Counted from the first letter of the stretch, positions 25,153 to 33,663 are shown. The stretch is 64,000 nucleotides of DNA from Bacilli bacterium (GCA_028693035.1 JAQUWE010000002.1:1-64000); one strand, 5' to 3'. Program-made: numbers and translations. The notes: a model not told the origin generated them from the letters alone.

Positions 25153-25911
25153 TTATTTTATTTTTACTTTTGTTATAGTGGAAGGTCTGTCATCTTTTGC
25201 CAACTTAGAAACTTCTGTGGCATATTCCTCTTCCAAAAACTTTTCAATTTCTTCTGATGACAATCTTTGTATATCCTCATATAATGCATTTGGACTAAGA
25301 TTACTTAAATCACTAATTTCTGATAAATCCTTATCCATAAATAAAAAATATCTATTTACAATTGTTAATAAGTCTTCATAAGAATAATTACTTCTATTAA
25401 AGTCTGTTGCTGGATATTCTAATTTTAAATTATTTGATATATCAAAATTCCTATTTTTATCACATATACTTTTTTTGACATAGATACGTCTTGTAAGTGG
25501 TTTTTTATCACACTCCTGGAAAATCAAATGTACCCCAGTCAGCAGTAAATGCTCATTGCCTATTAACCCTATTTGGTTTTTCCGAATTACCATACTATCT
25601 CTATTCATCAATTTGTTTTTACAAGTATCATATCTAGTAATAGTAACTGATAATTCTGTTATATCTAAAATAACTTGTGAAGCTTCCTCGTTATTTATAA
25701 TCACTTTAGAAGTCCCTTCTGCATATTTTATATTACTTTTCTTATTCGTACCTTTTACTACAGGAAATTCTATATCTAAATGTATATCTTTCGTTAAATC
25801 TTCTAGTTCCTGAATAAACTGGGAATTATAGGCTAATGATGGTTTTACCTGGAATACAGTTACCAGTAAGTCTGGTAGAAAAGAATTTAAACGACTTGTT
25901 TTTTCATACAT
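25153..25911 (-). CDS. unknown 252-residue protein
   Basis: No family recognised. It is soluble and of mixed beta/alpha character, with many Asn, Lys and Ser residues and an acidic C-terminal part (LSSEEIEKFLEEEYATEVSKLAKDD). The frame opens with GTG two codons upstream, but GGGAGG is nine bases from the ATG of MYEKTSRL and supports that start. A perfect inverted repeat TGTGGAAAA/TTTTCCACA (25090-25098, 25144-25152) lies just past its stop codon. The AT-rich, single-gene layout in a mixed-strand block fits accessory DNA. Confidence 0.65.
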   Translation of the reverse strand: MYEKTSRLNSFLPDLLVTVFQVKPSLAYNSQFIQELEDLTKDIHLDIEFPVVKGTNKKSNIKYAEGTSKVIINNEEASQVILDITELSVTITRYDTCKNKLMNRDSMVIRKNQIGLIGNEHLLLTGVHLIFQECDKKPLTRRIYVKKSICDKNRNFDISNNLKLEYPATDFNRSNYSYEDLLTIVNRYFLFMDKDLSEISDLSNLSPNALYEDIQRLSSEEIEKFLEEEYATEVSKLAKDDRPSTITKVKIK

Positions 25912-26019
25912 ACCCACATGCCTCCCTCTTAATAGGCTTTATTATAGCATATAAGTATTAAAAAATAACTAAATTATGATATAATATCTCCAACAAGAAC
26001 TTTTTATAGGAGGTAGAAA

Positions 26020-26439
26020 ATGAGAGACCCAGAAAAAACAATCGGAAATATTATTGATAAACAGAAACTATGCTACGTAAGTTCTGTGGATAAAGACGGA
26101 TTTCCAAATACAAAAGCCATGCTACAACCAAGAAAAAGAAATGGAATTAAAGAAATTTATTTTTCCACAAATACATCCTCTCTAAAAGTAGAATCCTTTA
26201 GGAACAATCCTAAAGCCTGTCTCTATTTTTGTGATTCAAGATTTTTTAGAGGACTTATGTTAAAAGGGACAATGGAAGTTATAGAAGACCAACCTATAAA
26301 AGATATGCTGTGGAAAACAGGAGATACCCTATATTATAAAAAGGGGAAAACAGATCCTGATTACTGTGTCTTAAAGTTCACAGCCATTTCTTTTAGATAT
26401 TACAGTAATTTTAAATCAGAAGAACTTAATATAGAATAA
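26020..26439 (+). CDS. pyridoxamine 5'-phosphate oxidase-family protein
   Basis: 139 residues with the PPOX split barrel: KLCYVSSVDKDGFPNTKAML near the N-terminus, EIYFSTNTSSLKVESFRNNPKACLYFCD in the centre, and a C-terminal KFTAISFRYYSNF. It belongs to a different subfamily than the one at 2430-2828 (general stress or flavin-binding type). The catalytic role is unknown. AGGAGG precedes the ATG. Confidence 0.82.
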   Translation: MRDPEKTIGNIIDKQKLCYVSSVDKDGFPNTKAMLQPRKRNGIKEIYFSTNTSSLKVESFRNNPKACLYFCDSRFFRGLMLKGTMEVIEDQPIKDMLWKTGDTLYYKKGKTDPDYCVLKFTAISFRYYSNFKSEELNIE

Positions 26440-26488
26440 CTATACGATAAAAATATAAATATGTATAAAAAAAGGAGAATTATGATTT

Positions 26489-27013
26489 ATGGAAAAATTT
26501 ATATGTAAAATAGCAACACTCAATGAGGTGTATGAGAAATGGAACAAGAGAATCGAAGAACACCCAAACGATGCAAGATATATTGAATGGACAAAACAAT
26601 TTGTAAACGGAATTAAAGATGGAACGAGAATTTGTTACTATGGAATGCTAGAAAATGAATCTATTGTAGAAACAACTGCTGTTGTGTCTATTAAAGATGA
26701 AGGCATGCAAAATAAAAGCAATTTAATTGATACAGATATGGCCTATTTAATGGCATTCAAGACAAATCCAGAATACCAAAACAAAGGATATTTTTCTATA
26801 CTTTATCGTTTTATGGAAGAAGATTTAAGAAAAAAGGGATTTCAATATGCTGCTTTAGGAGTAGAACCAAGTGAAGTTAGAAATATGAAACTTTACTTTA
26901 ATCTCGGCTATGACGAATATGTAAAAACAGATTATGAAGTTTACCCTGCTGAAAATGAAATTCTACCACCACAAAAAATATTGGTAAGTTACTATAAAAA
27001 GAAAATTAACTAA
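26489..27013 (+). CDS. GNAT-family N-acetyltransferase
   Basis: 174 residues with the GNAT core: a central strand MAYLMAFKTNPEYQNKGYFSILY, in which QNKGY stands at the acetyl-CoA pyrophosphate loop (Q/R-x-x-G-x-G/A in relatives), then GFQYAALGVEPSEVRNMKLYFNLGY. The substrate is unknown. AAGGAG is 11 bases from this ATG and only four from an earlier ATG (26482) that opens a nine-codon overlapping frame, so the start is unusual. It ends at a terminator. Confidence 0.85.
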   Translation: MEKFICKIATLNEVYEKWNKRIEEHPNDARYIEWTKQFVNGIKDGTRICYYGMLENESIVETTAVVSIKDEGMQNKSNLIDTDMAYLMAFKTNPEYQNKGYFSILYRFMEEDLRKKGFQYAALGVEPSEVRNMKLYFNLGYDEYVKTDYEVYPAENEILPPQKILVSYYKKKIN

Positions 27014-27035
27014 TTTTATGAACAAAGAAAGAAAC

Positions 27036-27067
27036 AAAAAAAGCATCAGATAAGGTGCTTTTTTTAT
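27036..27067 (+). terminator. terminator after the GNAT gene
   Basis: An A-rich arm ending in AAAGCA pairs with TGCTTTTTTT. It is followed by T residues. Confidence 0.65.
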
Positions 27068-27081
27068 GCTAATTCATAAAA

Positions 27082-27111
27082 AAAGAGTCATAAATATTTC
27101 ATTAACTCTTT
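27082..27111 (-). terminator. terminator of the LysM-CAP gene
   Basis: AAAGAGT (27082-27088) pairs with ACTCTTT (27105-27111), around the stop codon, with T residues following on the minus strand. Confidence 0.55.
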
Positions 27112-28031
27112 GTAAACATTTGTGTCCAATATAAATTACCATTACTATCTTTTGCAGCGCCAACACCTAATTGGTTATATGTTGCATTTAAGATATTTGC
27201 TCTATGCCCAGATGAATTCATCCATGAATTCATAACTTCAGCGGCTGTTCTTTGTCCACTTGCTATATTTTCTGCGGCTGCAGTAAATGATATTCCATAA
27301 TTCCTAAGCATATCAAATGGTGTGCCATAGGTTGGTGAATTGTGATCAAAATAATTTTTATCAATAAAATCTTGTGATTTCATTCTTGCAATATTGCCAA
27401 TTTCATTATTTTGTGAAAGTGCTGGTACTCCAGCTTTTTGTCTTTCAACATTTACCAAACGTACTACTTCTGTTTCTAATGCATTCATATCACTTGAACC
27501 TGATGATGGTGTACTTGGTGTACTTGGTGTACTTGGCGTACTTGGTGTACTTGGCGTACTTGGTGTACTTGGTGTACTTGGTGTACTTGGCGTACTTGGT
27601 GTACTTGGCGTACTTGGTGTACTTGGTGTACTTGGTGTACTTGGTGTACTTGGTGTACTTGGCGTACTTGGTGTACTTGGTGTACTTGGTGTACTTGGTG
27701 TACTTGGTGTGCTTGGCGTACCTGGAATATTTATTACCTGTCCTGGATAAATCAAGCTAGGATTCTTAATTTGTGGATTTGCTTTTTTTAAATTATTTAA
27801 ACTCACTCCATATTTAGCTGCAATATACCACATTGTATCTCCATAGATTACTTTATGCGTAGATTGATTTGTATTCGTTTGATGACTCGGAATTATAATT
27901 GTTTGACCCGGAAAAATAAGATCTGGATTGCTTACATCAGGATTCGCTGCTAAAAGCTCCTGTATATCAAGACCATGATTAACTGCAATACGCCACATCG
28001 TATCTCCAAAGACAACAGTATAAGTATTCAT
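27102..28031 (-). CDS. LysM-LysM-(TPS)n-CAP spore-coat-like protein
   Basis: 309 residues: two LysM peptidoglycan-binding domains (about 2-48 and 58-103), a linker of 24 Thr-Pro-Ser triplets (about 104-176) and a C-terminal CAP/SCP domain (about 180-309) with the [16 protein letters not shown] and SSGHRANIL motifs of the YkwD family. There is no signal peptide: it begins [16 protein letters not shown] LysM protein without one is usually made in the mother cell and built into the spore coat or cortex, as SafA is in Bacillus. The linker is encoded by a 9-base tandem repeat and may vary in length between strains. GGGAG precedes the start. Confidence 0.85.
   Translation of the reverse strand: MNTYTVVFGDTMWRIAVNHGLDIQELLAANPDVSNPDLIFPGQTIIIPSHQTNTNQSTHKVIYGDTMWYIAAKYGVSLNNLKKANPQIKNPSLIYPGQVINIPGTPSTPSTPSTPSTPSTPSTPSTPSTPSTPSTPSTPSTPSTPSTPSTPSTPSTPSTPSTPSTPSTPSTPSTPSSGSSDMNALETEVVRLVNVERQKAGVPALSQNNEIGNIARMKSQDFIDKNYFDHNSPTYGTPFDMLRNYGISFTAAAENIASGQRTAAEVMNSWMNSSGHRANILNATYNQLGVGAAKDSNGNLYWTQMFTKS
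27508..27723 (-). repeat. 24-copy 9-base tandem repeat coding for (Thr-Pro-Ser)n
   Basis: The unit read on the plus strand is GGTGTACTT with variants GGCGTACTT and two terminal variants. 24 units fill exactly 216 bases and keep frame, so copy number can change without frameshift. In the coding strand nearly all variation is silent (ACA or ACG for Thr), which shows selection for the triplet. Confidence 0.95.
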
Positions 28032-28148
28032 AGTAACATCTCCCTTCTAATTACTTAATAAAATATACAATATATTATATGAGACTATAGTCATTTGGCT
28101 ACCTATTATAGGATATTGCTTACTAAAAAATTATTATATAAAAAAAGA

Positions 28149-28168
28149 AAAAAGGCATAAACCTTTTA
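28149..28168 (-). terminator. terminator of the 28166-28384 gene
   Basis: AAAAGG (28149-28154) pairs with CCTTTT (28162-28167). A T run follows on the minus strand, directly after the stop. Confidence 0.55.
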
Positions 28169-28384
28169 TTTTTTACAATAGCTTTTAGAAACTTCTTTAG
28201 GATCCTCTATAATCCATTTTCCATTATCTATATCGTATTGCTCTTCCCTTGTAATAAAAGAAGGGTCCCTCTTTAAACACTCTTCGTTTTGTTCAAATTT
28301 AATAAACCCGGGATCTGGTAAAATATCTTCTTTTTCAGCTCTCAATTGCTCCATAAGCAATTTCCATTTATCTTTTAATGTCAT
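28166..28384 (-). CDS. small unknown protein, 72 residues
   Basis: No family recognised. It is charged, rich in Glu and Lys, and has a central LPDPGFIKFEQNEECLKRDPSF stretch (residues about 22-44) with two Cys residues in all. A hairpin terminator directly follows the stop, which supports it as a real transcribed gene. The ribosome binding site is weak (AGGAG is present about 12 bases before the ATG). Confidence 0.5.
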   Translation of the reverse strand: MTLKDKWKLLMEQLRAEKEDILPDPGFIKFEQNEECLKRDPSFITREEQYDIDNGKWIIEDPKEVSKSYCKK

Positions 28385-28496
28385 GCTATCCTATACTCCT
28401 TTACATGGTTTATCTATTATATCATATTGGAAATAAAAGGCAATATGTATTTATTAAAATATAAAAAAAGAAAGAGAGACATTTTATTTACAAAAA

Positions 28497-28523
28497 GTAA
28501 CATTCTCCAAAGACAAACATTTT
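28497..28523. repeat. intergenic repeated motif, copy 1
   Basis: GTAACATTCTCCAAAGAC, then two or three differing bases and ACATTTT. The same 18 bases recur at 55058-55075 in a second intergenic region (see copy 2). No gene or terminator explains it. Confidence 0.6.
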
Positions 28524-28548
28524 ACGACAAAAGTGTCAACAAATAAAA

Positions 28549-28585
28549 AAAGAGTGTAAATACATTATCTGTACTTTAACTCTTT
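28549..28585 (-). terminator. terminator of smpB
   Basis: AAAGAGT (28549-28555) pairs with ACTCTTT (28579-28585), overlapping the end of smpB, with T residues following on the minus strand. Confidence 0.55.
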
Positions 28586-29002
28586 TCTAACTTCTCTTTC
28601 CATATCTCTTTTCTTTATGGTTTCTCTCTTATCATAATTCTTTTTACCACGAGCAATTCCTACTAATATTTTAGCTCTATTTTTATGAAAGTATAACTTG
28701 ATAGGAACCAATGTTAGGCCATCTAATTCAATAGATTGTTTGATTTTACGAATTTCTTTTTTATGTAATAATAGTTTTCTTGTTCTATTTTCTTCATGAT
28801 TGAAACGGTTACCTTCTTCATACCTACTAATGTGCATTCCTAATAAAAAGACTTCCTCATTTTTTACAATTGCATAGCTATCTTTTAAATTGGCACTTCC
28901 TTTTCGGATTGATTTAATTTCTGTACCCATTAGAGCAATCCCTGCTTCATATGTATCTAATATTTCATAGTCATATCTTGCTTTACGATTATTGATTTCC
29001 AT
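28565..29002 (-). CDS. smpB: SsrA-binding protein SmpB
   Basis: Carries tmRNA into stalled ribosomes. 145 residues with the beta-barrel start NRKARYDYEILDTYEAGIALMGTEIKSIR, DSYAIVKNEEVFLLGMHIS, and the C-terminal basic tail GKKNYDKRETIKKRDMERE that mimics mRNA in the decoding centre. It lies 44 bases downstream of rnr on the same strand, as in Bacillus. ssrA itself lies about 7 kb away. Confidence 0.97.
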   Translation of the reverse strand: MEINNRKARYDYEILDTYEAGIALMGTEIKSIRKGSANLKDSYAIVKNEEVFLLGMHISRYEEGNRFNHEENRTRKLLLHKKEIRKIKQSIELDGLTLVPIKLYFHKNRAKILVGIARGKKNYDKRETIKKRDMEREVRKELKYR

Positions 29003-29046
29003 TTCATATCACCTCTTATCTATCTCTTAGAAAATTTTTTTAAAAT

Positions 29047-31185
29047 TTAATCTAATTCTAAAATTTCTATTTCTTTTTCTTTTTTCTTTTTTTCATTTAC
29101 CACTTCAAAGTCTACTGTTTTTGCATCTTTATTTGCATTTTTCACACGAATACGTACAGTATCTCCTAAACGGTACCCTTTTTTAGTTCTAACACCTATT
29201 AAAGCATATTTTGTTTCTTCGAAGATATAATGATCATCTCTTAAGTCATCTACACGAACAAGTCCTTCTACCAAATTAGGAAGTTCTACAAAGAATCCAA
29301 AGCTCATAACAGAACTAATCATACCTGTATATTCTTCTCCAATATGTTTCATCATGTATTCAGCCTTTTTCATGTCATTTACTTCTCTTTCGCACTCAAT
29401 GGAACTTCTTTCTTTTATAGAAGAGTGCTGCGCAATGTAGACAAGTCTATTGTCCCAGTATTCAATCGTATCTTTATCTAATTGATTCTTAAATAAGTAA
29501 GTGCGAAGCAATCTATGAACCGTTGTATCTGGATATCTTCTAATAGGAGAAGTAAAATGTGTATAACATTTACTTGCCAATCCAAAGTGTCCTATATTGA
29601 CTTTGTCATAAATAGCTTTTTGCATACTTCTTAGTAAAAGAGAAGATAAAATATGGAATTCTTTCTTTTCTTTCAATTCTTCTAGGATTTGTTGCATAGT
29701 AATTGGTGTGATTTCTTTAATATTTTGATGAATTTGATATCCCAATGTTTTAATAAAACTTAGGAAAGTTTCTATTTTTTCTTCATTTGGTTTACCATGC
29801 ACACGATAGATAAAAGGAAGTTCCATGAAGTAAATATGAGATGCGACAGTTTCATTGGCTGCAATCATAAAGTCTTCAATTAATTTTTCTCCAGTTCCTC
29901 TTTCTCTTACTTTAACATCAATGGCTTCACCGTTTTCATCTACAATGATTTTAGCTTCATCAATATCAAAATCAATGTATCCTCTTTTTTCTTTATTCTT
30001 TCTGAGTAATTTAGCAATTTCTTCCATGATATAAAGTTTTTCTACAAATGGTTCATATCCTTCTGTAACTTGGTTTTTTTCTAAAATTAAATTAACTGCT
30101 GGATATGTCATTTGTTTTTGTGAGCGAATCACACTTTCAAAAATATCATAATCCACAACATTTCCTTTTTCATCAATTTCCATATTACATGACATAGCAA
30201 GTCTATCTACATTTGGATTTAAAGAACAGATTCCATTTGATAAAGTATGTGGAAGCATTGGAATAACACGGTCCGCTAAGTAAACAGAAGTACCTCTATC
30301 CATAGCTTCATCATCTAATTTAGAACCACTTTTAACATAATAACTAACATCGGCAATATGGACACCAAGTTCATAATGACCATTTTCTAGTTTTTTACAA
30401 GAAATGGCATCATCAATATCTTTTGTATCTGGTCCATCAATAGTAAAGATCATTTCTTGTCTTAAATCTTTACGCCCTTCCATCTCCTCTGCTTGTACTT
30501 CAAAAGGAAGTGCTTCTGTTTCTGCAATAACTTCTTCACTAAATTCATCGTTAATACCGTATTTATTTACAATCGATAAAATATCAACCCCTGGATCATT
30601 TTTATGACCAAGTATTTTTATAATACGGCCTTTATAATTGTTATCTTTTAATTTTTTTTCAATTTTGACTAGAACCTTATGTCCATCAACCGCACCTAGT
30701 GATAAAGAGGGATCAATCTCAATACCGATTTTCACTTTTGGATCGTCTAATTTAATATGTCCTTTGCCATCCTCTAAGTAGTATTCTCCTACCATCTGCT
30801 TAAAAGTACGTTCTGCGATACGGATAACGCGTCCTTCTAAATCAAAACCTTTTCTTGAAATGATTTCTACAACTACTTTATCTCCATGAATTGCATTGTT
30901 CATATTTTGGGCAGAAACGTAGACATCTTTATCCCCTTCAATATCAACAAAACCAAAGCCTTTTTTATTGGCTAGCATGTTTCCTAATTGTAGATTGCTG
31001 TTATTAAATAGCATATATTTATCTGTCTTTGTATGATAGACCTTTAATTCATTTTCTAATGCATTCAAAAGCTTCATAAGCTCTGTAAGCTCACCTGCTG
31101 ATTGCAATCCTAATTTATCAAAAATTTCTTGTACAGAAAAAGCTCTATTTTCCATTTTTAATATATCTAATATTTTTTCTTCCAT
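29047..31185 (-). CDS. rnr: ribonuclease R
   Basis: Processive 3'-5' exoribonuclease that degrades structured RNA and, with tmRNA and SmpB, faulty mRNA. Domains in order: N-terminal helix-turn-helix (about 1-70), two cold-shock domains, the catalytic RNB domain with IDGPDTKDIDDAIS near residue 250, and a C-terminal S1 domain (EYTGMISSVMSFGFFVELP) plus a Lys-rich tail. The 712 residues are typical. First gene of the rnr-smpB unit. Confidence 0.97.
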   Translation of the reverse strand: MEEKILDILKMENRAFSVQEIFDKLGLQSAGELTELMKLLNALENELKVYHTKTDKYMLFNNSNLQLGNMLANKKGFGFVDIEGDKDVYVSAQNMNNAIHGDKVVVEIISRKGFDLEGRVIRIAERTFKQMVGEYYLEDGKGHIKLDDPKVKIGIEIDPSLSLGAVDGHKVLVKIEKKLKDNNYKGRIIKILGHKNDPGVDILSIVNKYGINDEFSEEVIAETEALPFEVQAEEMEGRKDLRQEMIFTIDGPDTKDIDDAISCKKLENGHYELGVHIADVSYYVKSGSKLDDEAMDRGTSVYLADRVIPMLPHTLSNGICSLNPNVDRLAMSCNMEIDEKGNVVDYDIFESVIRSQKQMTYPAVNLILEKNQVTEGYEPFVEKLYIMEEIAKLLRKNKEKRGYIDFDIDEAKIIVDENGEAIDVKVRERGTGEKLIEDFMIAANETVASHIYFMELPFIYRVHGKPNEEKIETFLSFIKTLGYQIHQNIKEITPITMQQILEELKEKKEFHILSSLLLRSMQKAIYDKVNIGHFGLASKCYTHFTSPIRRYPDTTVHRLLRTYLFKNQLDKDTIEYWDNRLVYIAQHSSIKERSSIECEREVNDMKKAEYMMKHIGEEYTGMISSVMSFGFFVELPNLVEGLVRVDDLRDDHYIFEETKYALIGVRTKKGYRLGDTVRIRVKNANKDAKTVDFEVVNEKKKKEKEIEILELD

Positions 31186-31241
31186 GTGGCACCTTCTATT
31201 CTATATACATTATAAAGGATATTTGTAAGAAATGCAAAAGA

Positions 31242-31266
31242 AAAAGAAGTCTTCTATACTTCTTTT
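31242..31266 (-). terminator. terminator of the 31273-31518 gene
   Basis: AAAAGAAGT (31242-31250) pairs with ACTTCTTTT (31258-31266). T-rich sequence follows on the minus strand. Confidence 0.55.
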
Positions 31267-31272
31267 GTAAAG

Positions 31273-31518
31273 TTATCTAAAAATCAAAAATGATACCATT
31301 AAAAATAAGGTCTCAAAAAGAAAAGATAAAAGGCCTAACATGAAAGGTCCAGTAAAACCCCTTTGATTGGCTTTCCTATAGCTATTTTTATTTATATGAG
31401 AAGGATCCACTATTGCAGGTTCTTCTTTATTTTCCATCAAGTTTTGTTTTAAAGAAATTAATTTTTCTAAATATTCTTGATAACTATCATTTTGATTTCT
31501 TTCTTTTAATGCTTCCAT
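31273..31518 (-). CDS. small membrane-anchored protein
   Basis: 81 residues: an acidic and basic helical N-terminal part (MEALKERNQNDSYQEYLEKL) and one hydrophobic C-terminal segment (about 57-80), so it is likely tail-anchored. Two upstream in-frame starts exist, but GGGAG is eight bases before the ATG used here. It lies just upstream of rnr where Bacillus has secG, but it does not look like SecG, which has two helices. Function unknown. Confidence 0.55.
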   Translation of the reverse strand: MEALKERNQNDSYQEYLEKLISLKQNLMENKEEPAIVDPSHINKNSYRKANQRGFTGPFMLGLLSFLFETLFLMVSFLIFR

Positions 31519-31619
31519 ACTCATGACTCCCACTTCTTTATACCATTTCATTATAACATGCTTTTCTTTATTTGTCTGCCAAACAAGTGTTACTTTTTGC
31601 TAAAATAGAAACGTTTTTT

Positions 31620-32678
31620 TTACTCTATTTGTTCCATTTCTACATTGTTTACTTCTTCAAAACGTTTTGTTATTTTTGTTGTTGTTGTGTGGATATCTTT
31701 TACATCCCTACTTACTGCATCAATACTTCTAGAAAGTTTATCCCATCTGTCTTTATATCTTCTAAATTCTTCTGCCAATAAAGATAATTCTTTATGGATT
31801 ATAGAGGCATATTTGTCTCTCTCTAGGTTTTTAATGATAACCTGGATTGTCGTTAGTGTACTAATTAAAGTGGTTGGTGATGTAATCCAAACTCTTCTTT
31901 TATAAGCATAATCGATTACATCTGTATGATAGGCTGAAACTTCCGCAAAAATGGCTTCTGCTGGTAGAAATAAAATAGCTTGGTCTGATGTAACACCTGG
32001 TATGATATATTTGTCAGCAATCGCATCAATATGCCTTTTCATATCCAATTTAAAACTTTTTTCTGCCTCCTTACGTGTATTTTCATTTTGATTTTTATCC
32101 ACCATCAGTCTATAATGTTCTAAAGGGAACTTAGAATCAATGCCTATAAGACCTAAAGGTTCTGGGGCAAATAAAGCACAATCAACAACTGTACCATTTT
32201 TAAATGGATACTGCATGCGATAGATATGGTCATTTTTTTCACCAAAAACACTAACCATCAAATTTTGTAAATTGACTTCTCCAAAGATACCTCTTGTTTT
32301 CTTATCGGTCAAAACACTTTGCAGAGATACAATATCATTGGATAAAGAATCTATTTTTTTCTGTGCTTCATCTATTTTTGTCAATCTTTCTAAAACAGAA
32401 GTAAATGTTTTATTTGTTTTTTCAAAATTTTCATCTAAACGAGCATTTACTCTATCATTTATTTTTTGTAATTTTTCTTCCATTTTTTCATTTAAAAAGG
32501 TAAAATCTGTATGCATATCTCTACTTAAATCACTTTTAAATTCGCCCAGTTCTTTGATGACACCGACTTCTAACTTACCTAGTCTTTCTGTAATATCACT
32601 TTCATTTCCTTTTTTAAAAAGGGAAACAAGGACAAGCATTAAAATCAGTATCAATAAAATTATAATTATATATTCCAT
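31620..32678 (-). CDS. rmuC: RmuC-family DNA recombination protein
   Basis: 352 residues with an N-terminal membrane helix (about 3-20), a long coiled coil (about 25-115) and the RmuC nuclease-like core (about 125-320) with FGEVNLQNLMVSVFG, VDCALFAPEPLGLIGIDSKFPLEHY and FLPAEAIFAEVSAYHTDVIDYAYKRRVWITSPTTL. The core resembles a PD-(D/E)xK restriction-type fold, and the family limits inversions at inverted repeats in E. coli. Only 9 bases separate it from the upstream VirB2-like gene, so it shares its transcript. Confidence 0.93.
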   Translation of the reverse strand: MEYIIIILLILILMLVLVSLFKKGNESDITERLGKLEVGVIKELGEFKSDLSRDMHTDFTFLNEKMEEKLQKINDRVNARLDENFEKTNKTFTSVLERLTKIDEAQKKIDSLSNDIVSLQSVLTDKKTRGIFGEVNLQNLMVSVFGEKNDHIYRMQYPFKNGTVVDCALFAPEPLGLIGIDSKFPLEHYRLMVDKNQNENTRKEAEKSFKLDMKRHIDAIADKYIIPGVTSDQAILFLPAEAIFAEVSAYHTDVIDYAYKRRVWITSPTTLISTLTTIQVIIKNLERDKYASIIHKELSLLAEEFRRYKDRWDKLSRSIDAVSRDVKDIHTTTTKITKRFEEVNNVEMEQIE

Positions 32679-32687
32679 GTTTATTTC

Positions 32688-33320
32688 CTAACTTTCTACT
32701 TCTGGTGAAGGACTTGGGGTTGCGGTTACATCTGGGGTGGTTGTCGGTACCGGCGTCTTTGTAGGCACTGGAGTCACTGTTGGTTTGGGCGTAGCTACTG
32801 GCGTTGGTACTGGAGTAGCAGATGGATACTCAACATTTATATATGTACATTCCTCTTTATTCAGTAAAACACATTTTGTACATCTTACAATGGTATCTTC
32901 TGTATTGATAAGTGGCAATACCATCTCTACAATGCTTACTACAAAGAAAACAAGAACGCCTGCAATCATTCTAGATGCAAAAGCTGATTTTGTTTTTTTC
33001 ATTTGTTCATCTGGTTTTCCCATGACAACTTTACCAAAATCAATCATTCCCATGACAATTAAAATAATAGGAACACCTATTTTAATAAGCATTTCTACTG
33101 TTCTTAATAAACTGACTACTTGATAAGGAATCCGTATATTTTCATCACATACCAAATAAGAATCATTCTGTGCCTCTTTTTGTTCAATATTGGTAATAAT
33201 TTCACTGTTATCTAATATCCCTACACTATTATATATAGTATTGGGTACTGTTTTTCCTTGGGCCATGCTTGGAAATAAGACTAAAAAACAAATAAGTATA
33301 AAATAAAGCTTCTTCATCAT
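32688..33320 (-). CDS. VirB2-like two-helix protein with Pro/Thr-rich tail
   Basis: 210 residues: a signal peptide (about 1-22), an extracellular part, the pilin-like core with two membrane helices (about 80-140), and a repeat-like tail of VPTPVATPKPT and VPTKTPVPT. The core IGVPIILIVMGMIDFGKVVMGKPDEQMKKTKSAFASRMIAGVLVFF matches the VirB2-like protein at 43780-44166 in the pattern of IGVPIILIVMGM-D-GK and K-x2-AxV-FF. The tail probably crosses or binds the wall. It precedes rmuC. Four Cys residues lie beyond the second helix (RCTKCVLL, EECT). Confidence 0.75.
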   Translation of the reverse strand: MMKKLYFILICFLVLFPSMAQGKTVPNTIYNSVGILDNSEIITNIEQKEAQNDSYLVCDENIRIPYQVVSLLRTVEMLIKIGVPIILIVMGMIDFGKVVMGKPDEQMKKTKSAFASRMIAGVLVFFVVSIVEMVLPLINTEDTIVRCTKCVLLNKEECTYINVEYPSATPVPTPVATPKPTVTPVPTKTPVPTTTPDVTATPSPSPEVES

Positions 33321-33366
33321 ATCACCTCTTACTTATTATAACATGTAAGTAGACGAAAAAAAAGAA

Positions 33367-33389
33367 GGATTATTAATTTTCCATAATCC
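33367..33389 (-). terminator. terminator of the virD4-rhodanese unit
   Basis: GGATTAT (33367-33373) pairs with ATAATCC (33383-33389), with a T run on the minus strand. It overlaps the end of the rhodanese gene and separates it from the next unit. Confidence 0.6.
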
Positions 33390-33663
33390 AACTTTCATAA
33401 CCACCTTTAATATTTACTACTTTATATCCCATCTTCTGTAAGTACATACAAGCCTGGACACTTTTTGTCCCCTTTTGACAGTACAGATAATAAGTATTTG
33501 TAAAATTTAAGTATTTTTTTGGTTCTATAATTAGTTTTTCAAAAGGCACATTGCTAGATCCTGGAATATGATTGTCATTGTATTTTTCAATCATTCTTAA
33601 ATCTATAATGTTATTTTTGTCTTTTATTCTTGGTAATTCTTCAATTGTAATGCTTGATACCAT
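33373..33663 (-). CDS. single-domain rhodanese
   Basis: 96 residues, one rhodanese fold: INIDLRMIEKYNDNHIPGSSNVPF-type N-terminal half with the D-x-R and HIPGS motifs, and the active-site loop YLYCQKGTKS with the catalytic Cys. Such domains carry sulphur as persulphide; the acceptor is unknown. Starts at 33663, 33669 (ATG) and 33672 (GTG) are possible; AGGTG is six bases before 33663. It follows virD4 by 45 bases, but a link with secretion is doubtful. Confidence 0.85.
   Translation of the reverse strand: MVSSITIEELPRIKDKNNIIDLRMIEKYNDNHIPGSSNVPFEKLIIEPKKYLNFTNTYYLYCQKGTKSVQACMYLQKMGYKVVNIKGGYESWIMEN

Noticed and set aside
27508-27723. CRISPR array
   Set aside because: The repeats are 9-base units without spacers and encode a protein linker.
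27374-27760. Two long plus-strand frames coding for repeated VLG or VYL over the Thr-Pro-Ser linker
   Set aside because: They are the other frames of a 9-base tandem repeat, which stays open in several frames. They have no start signal and no family match.
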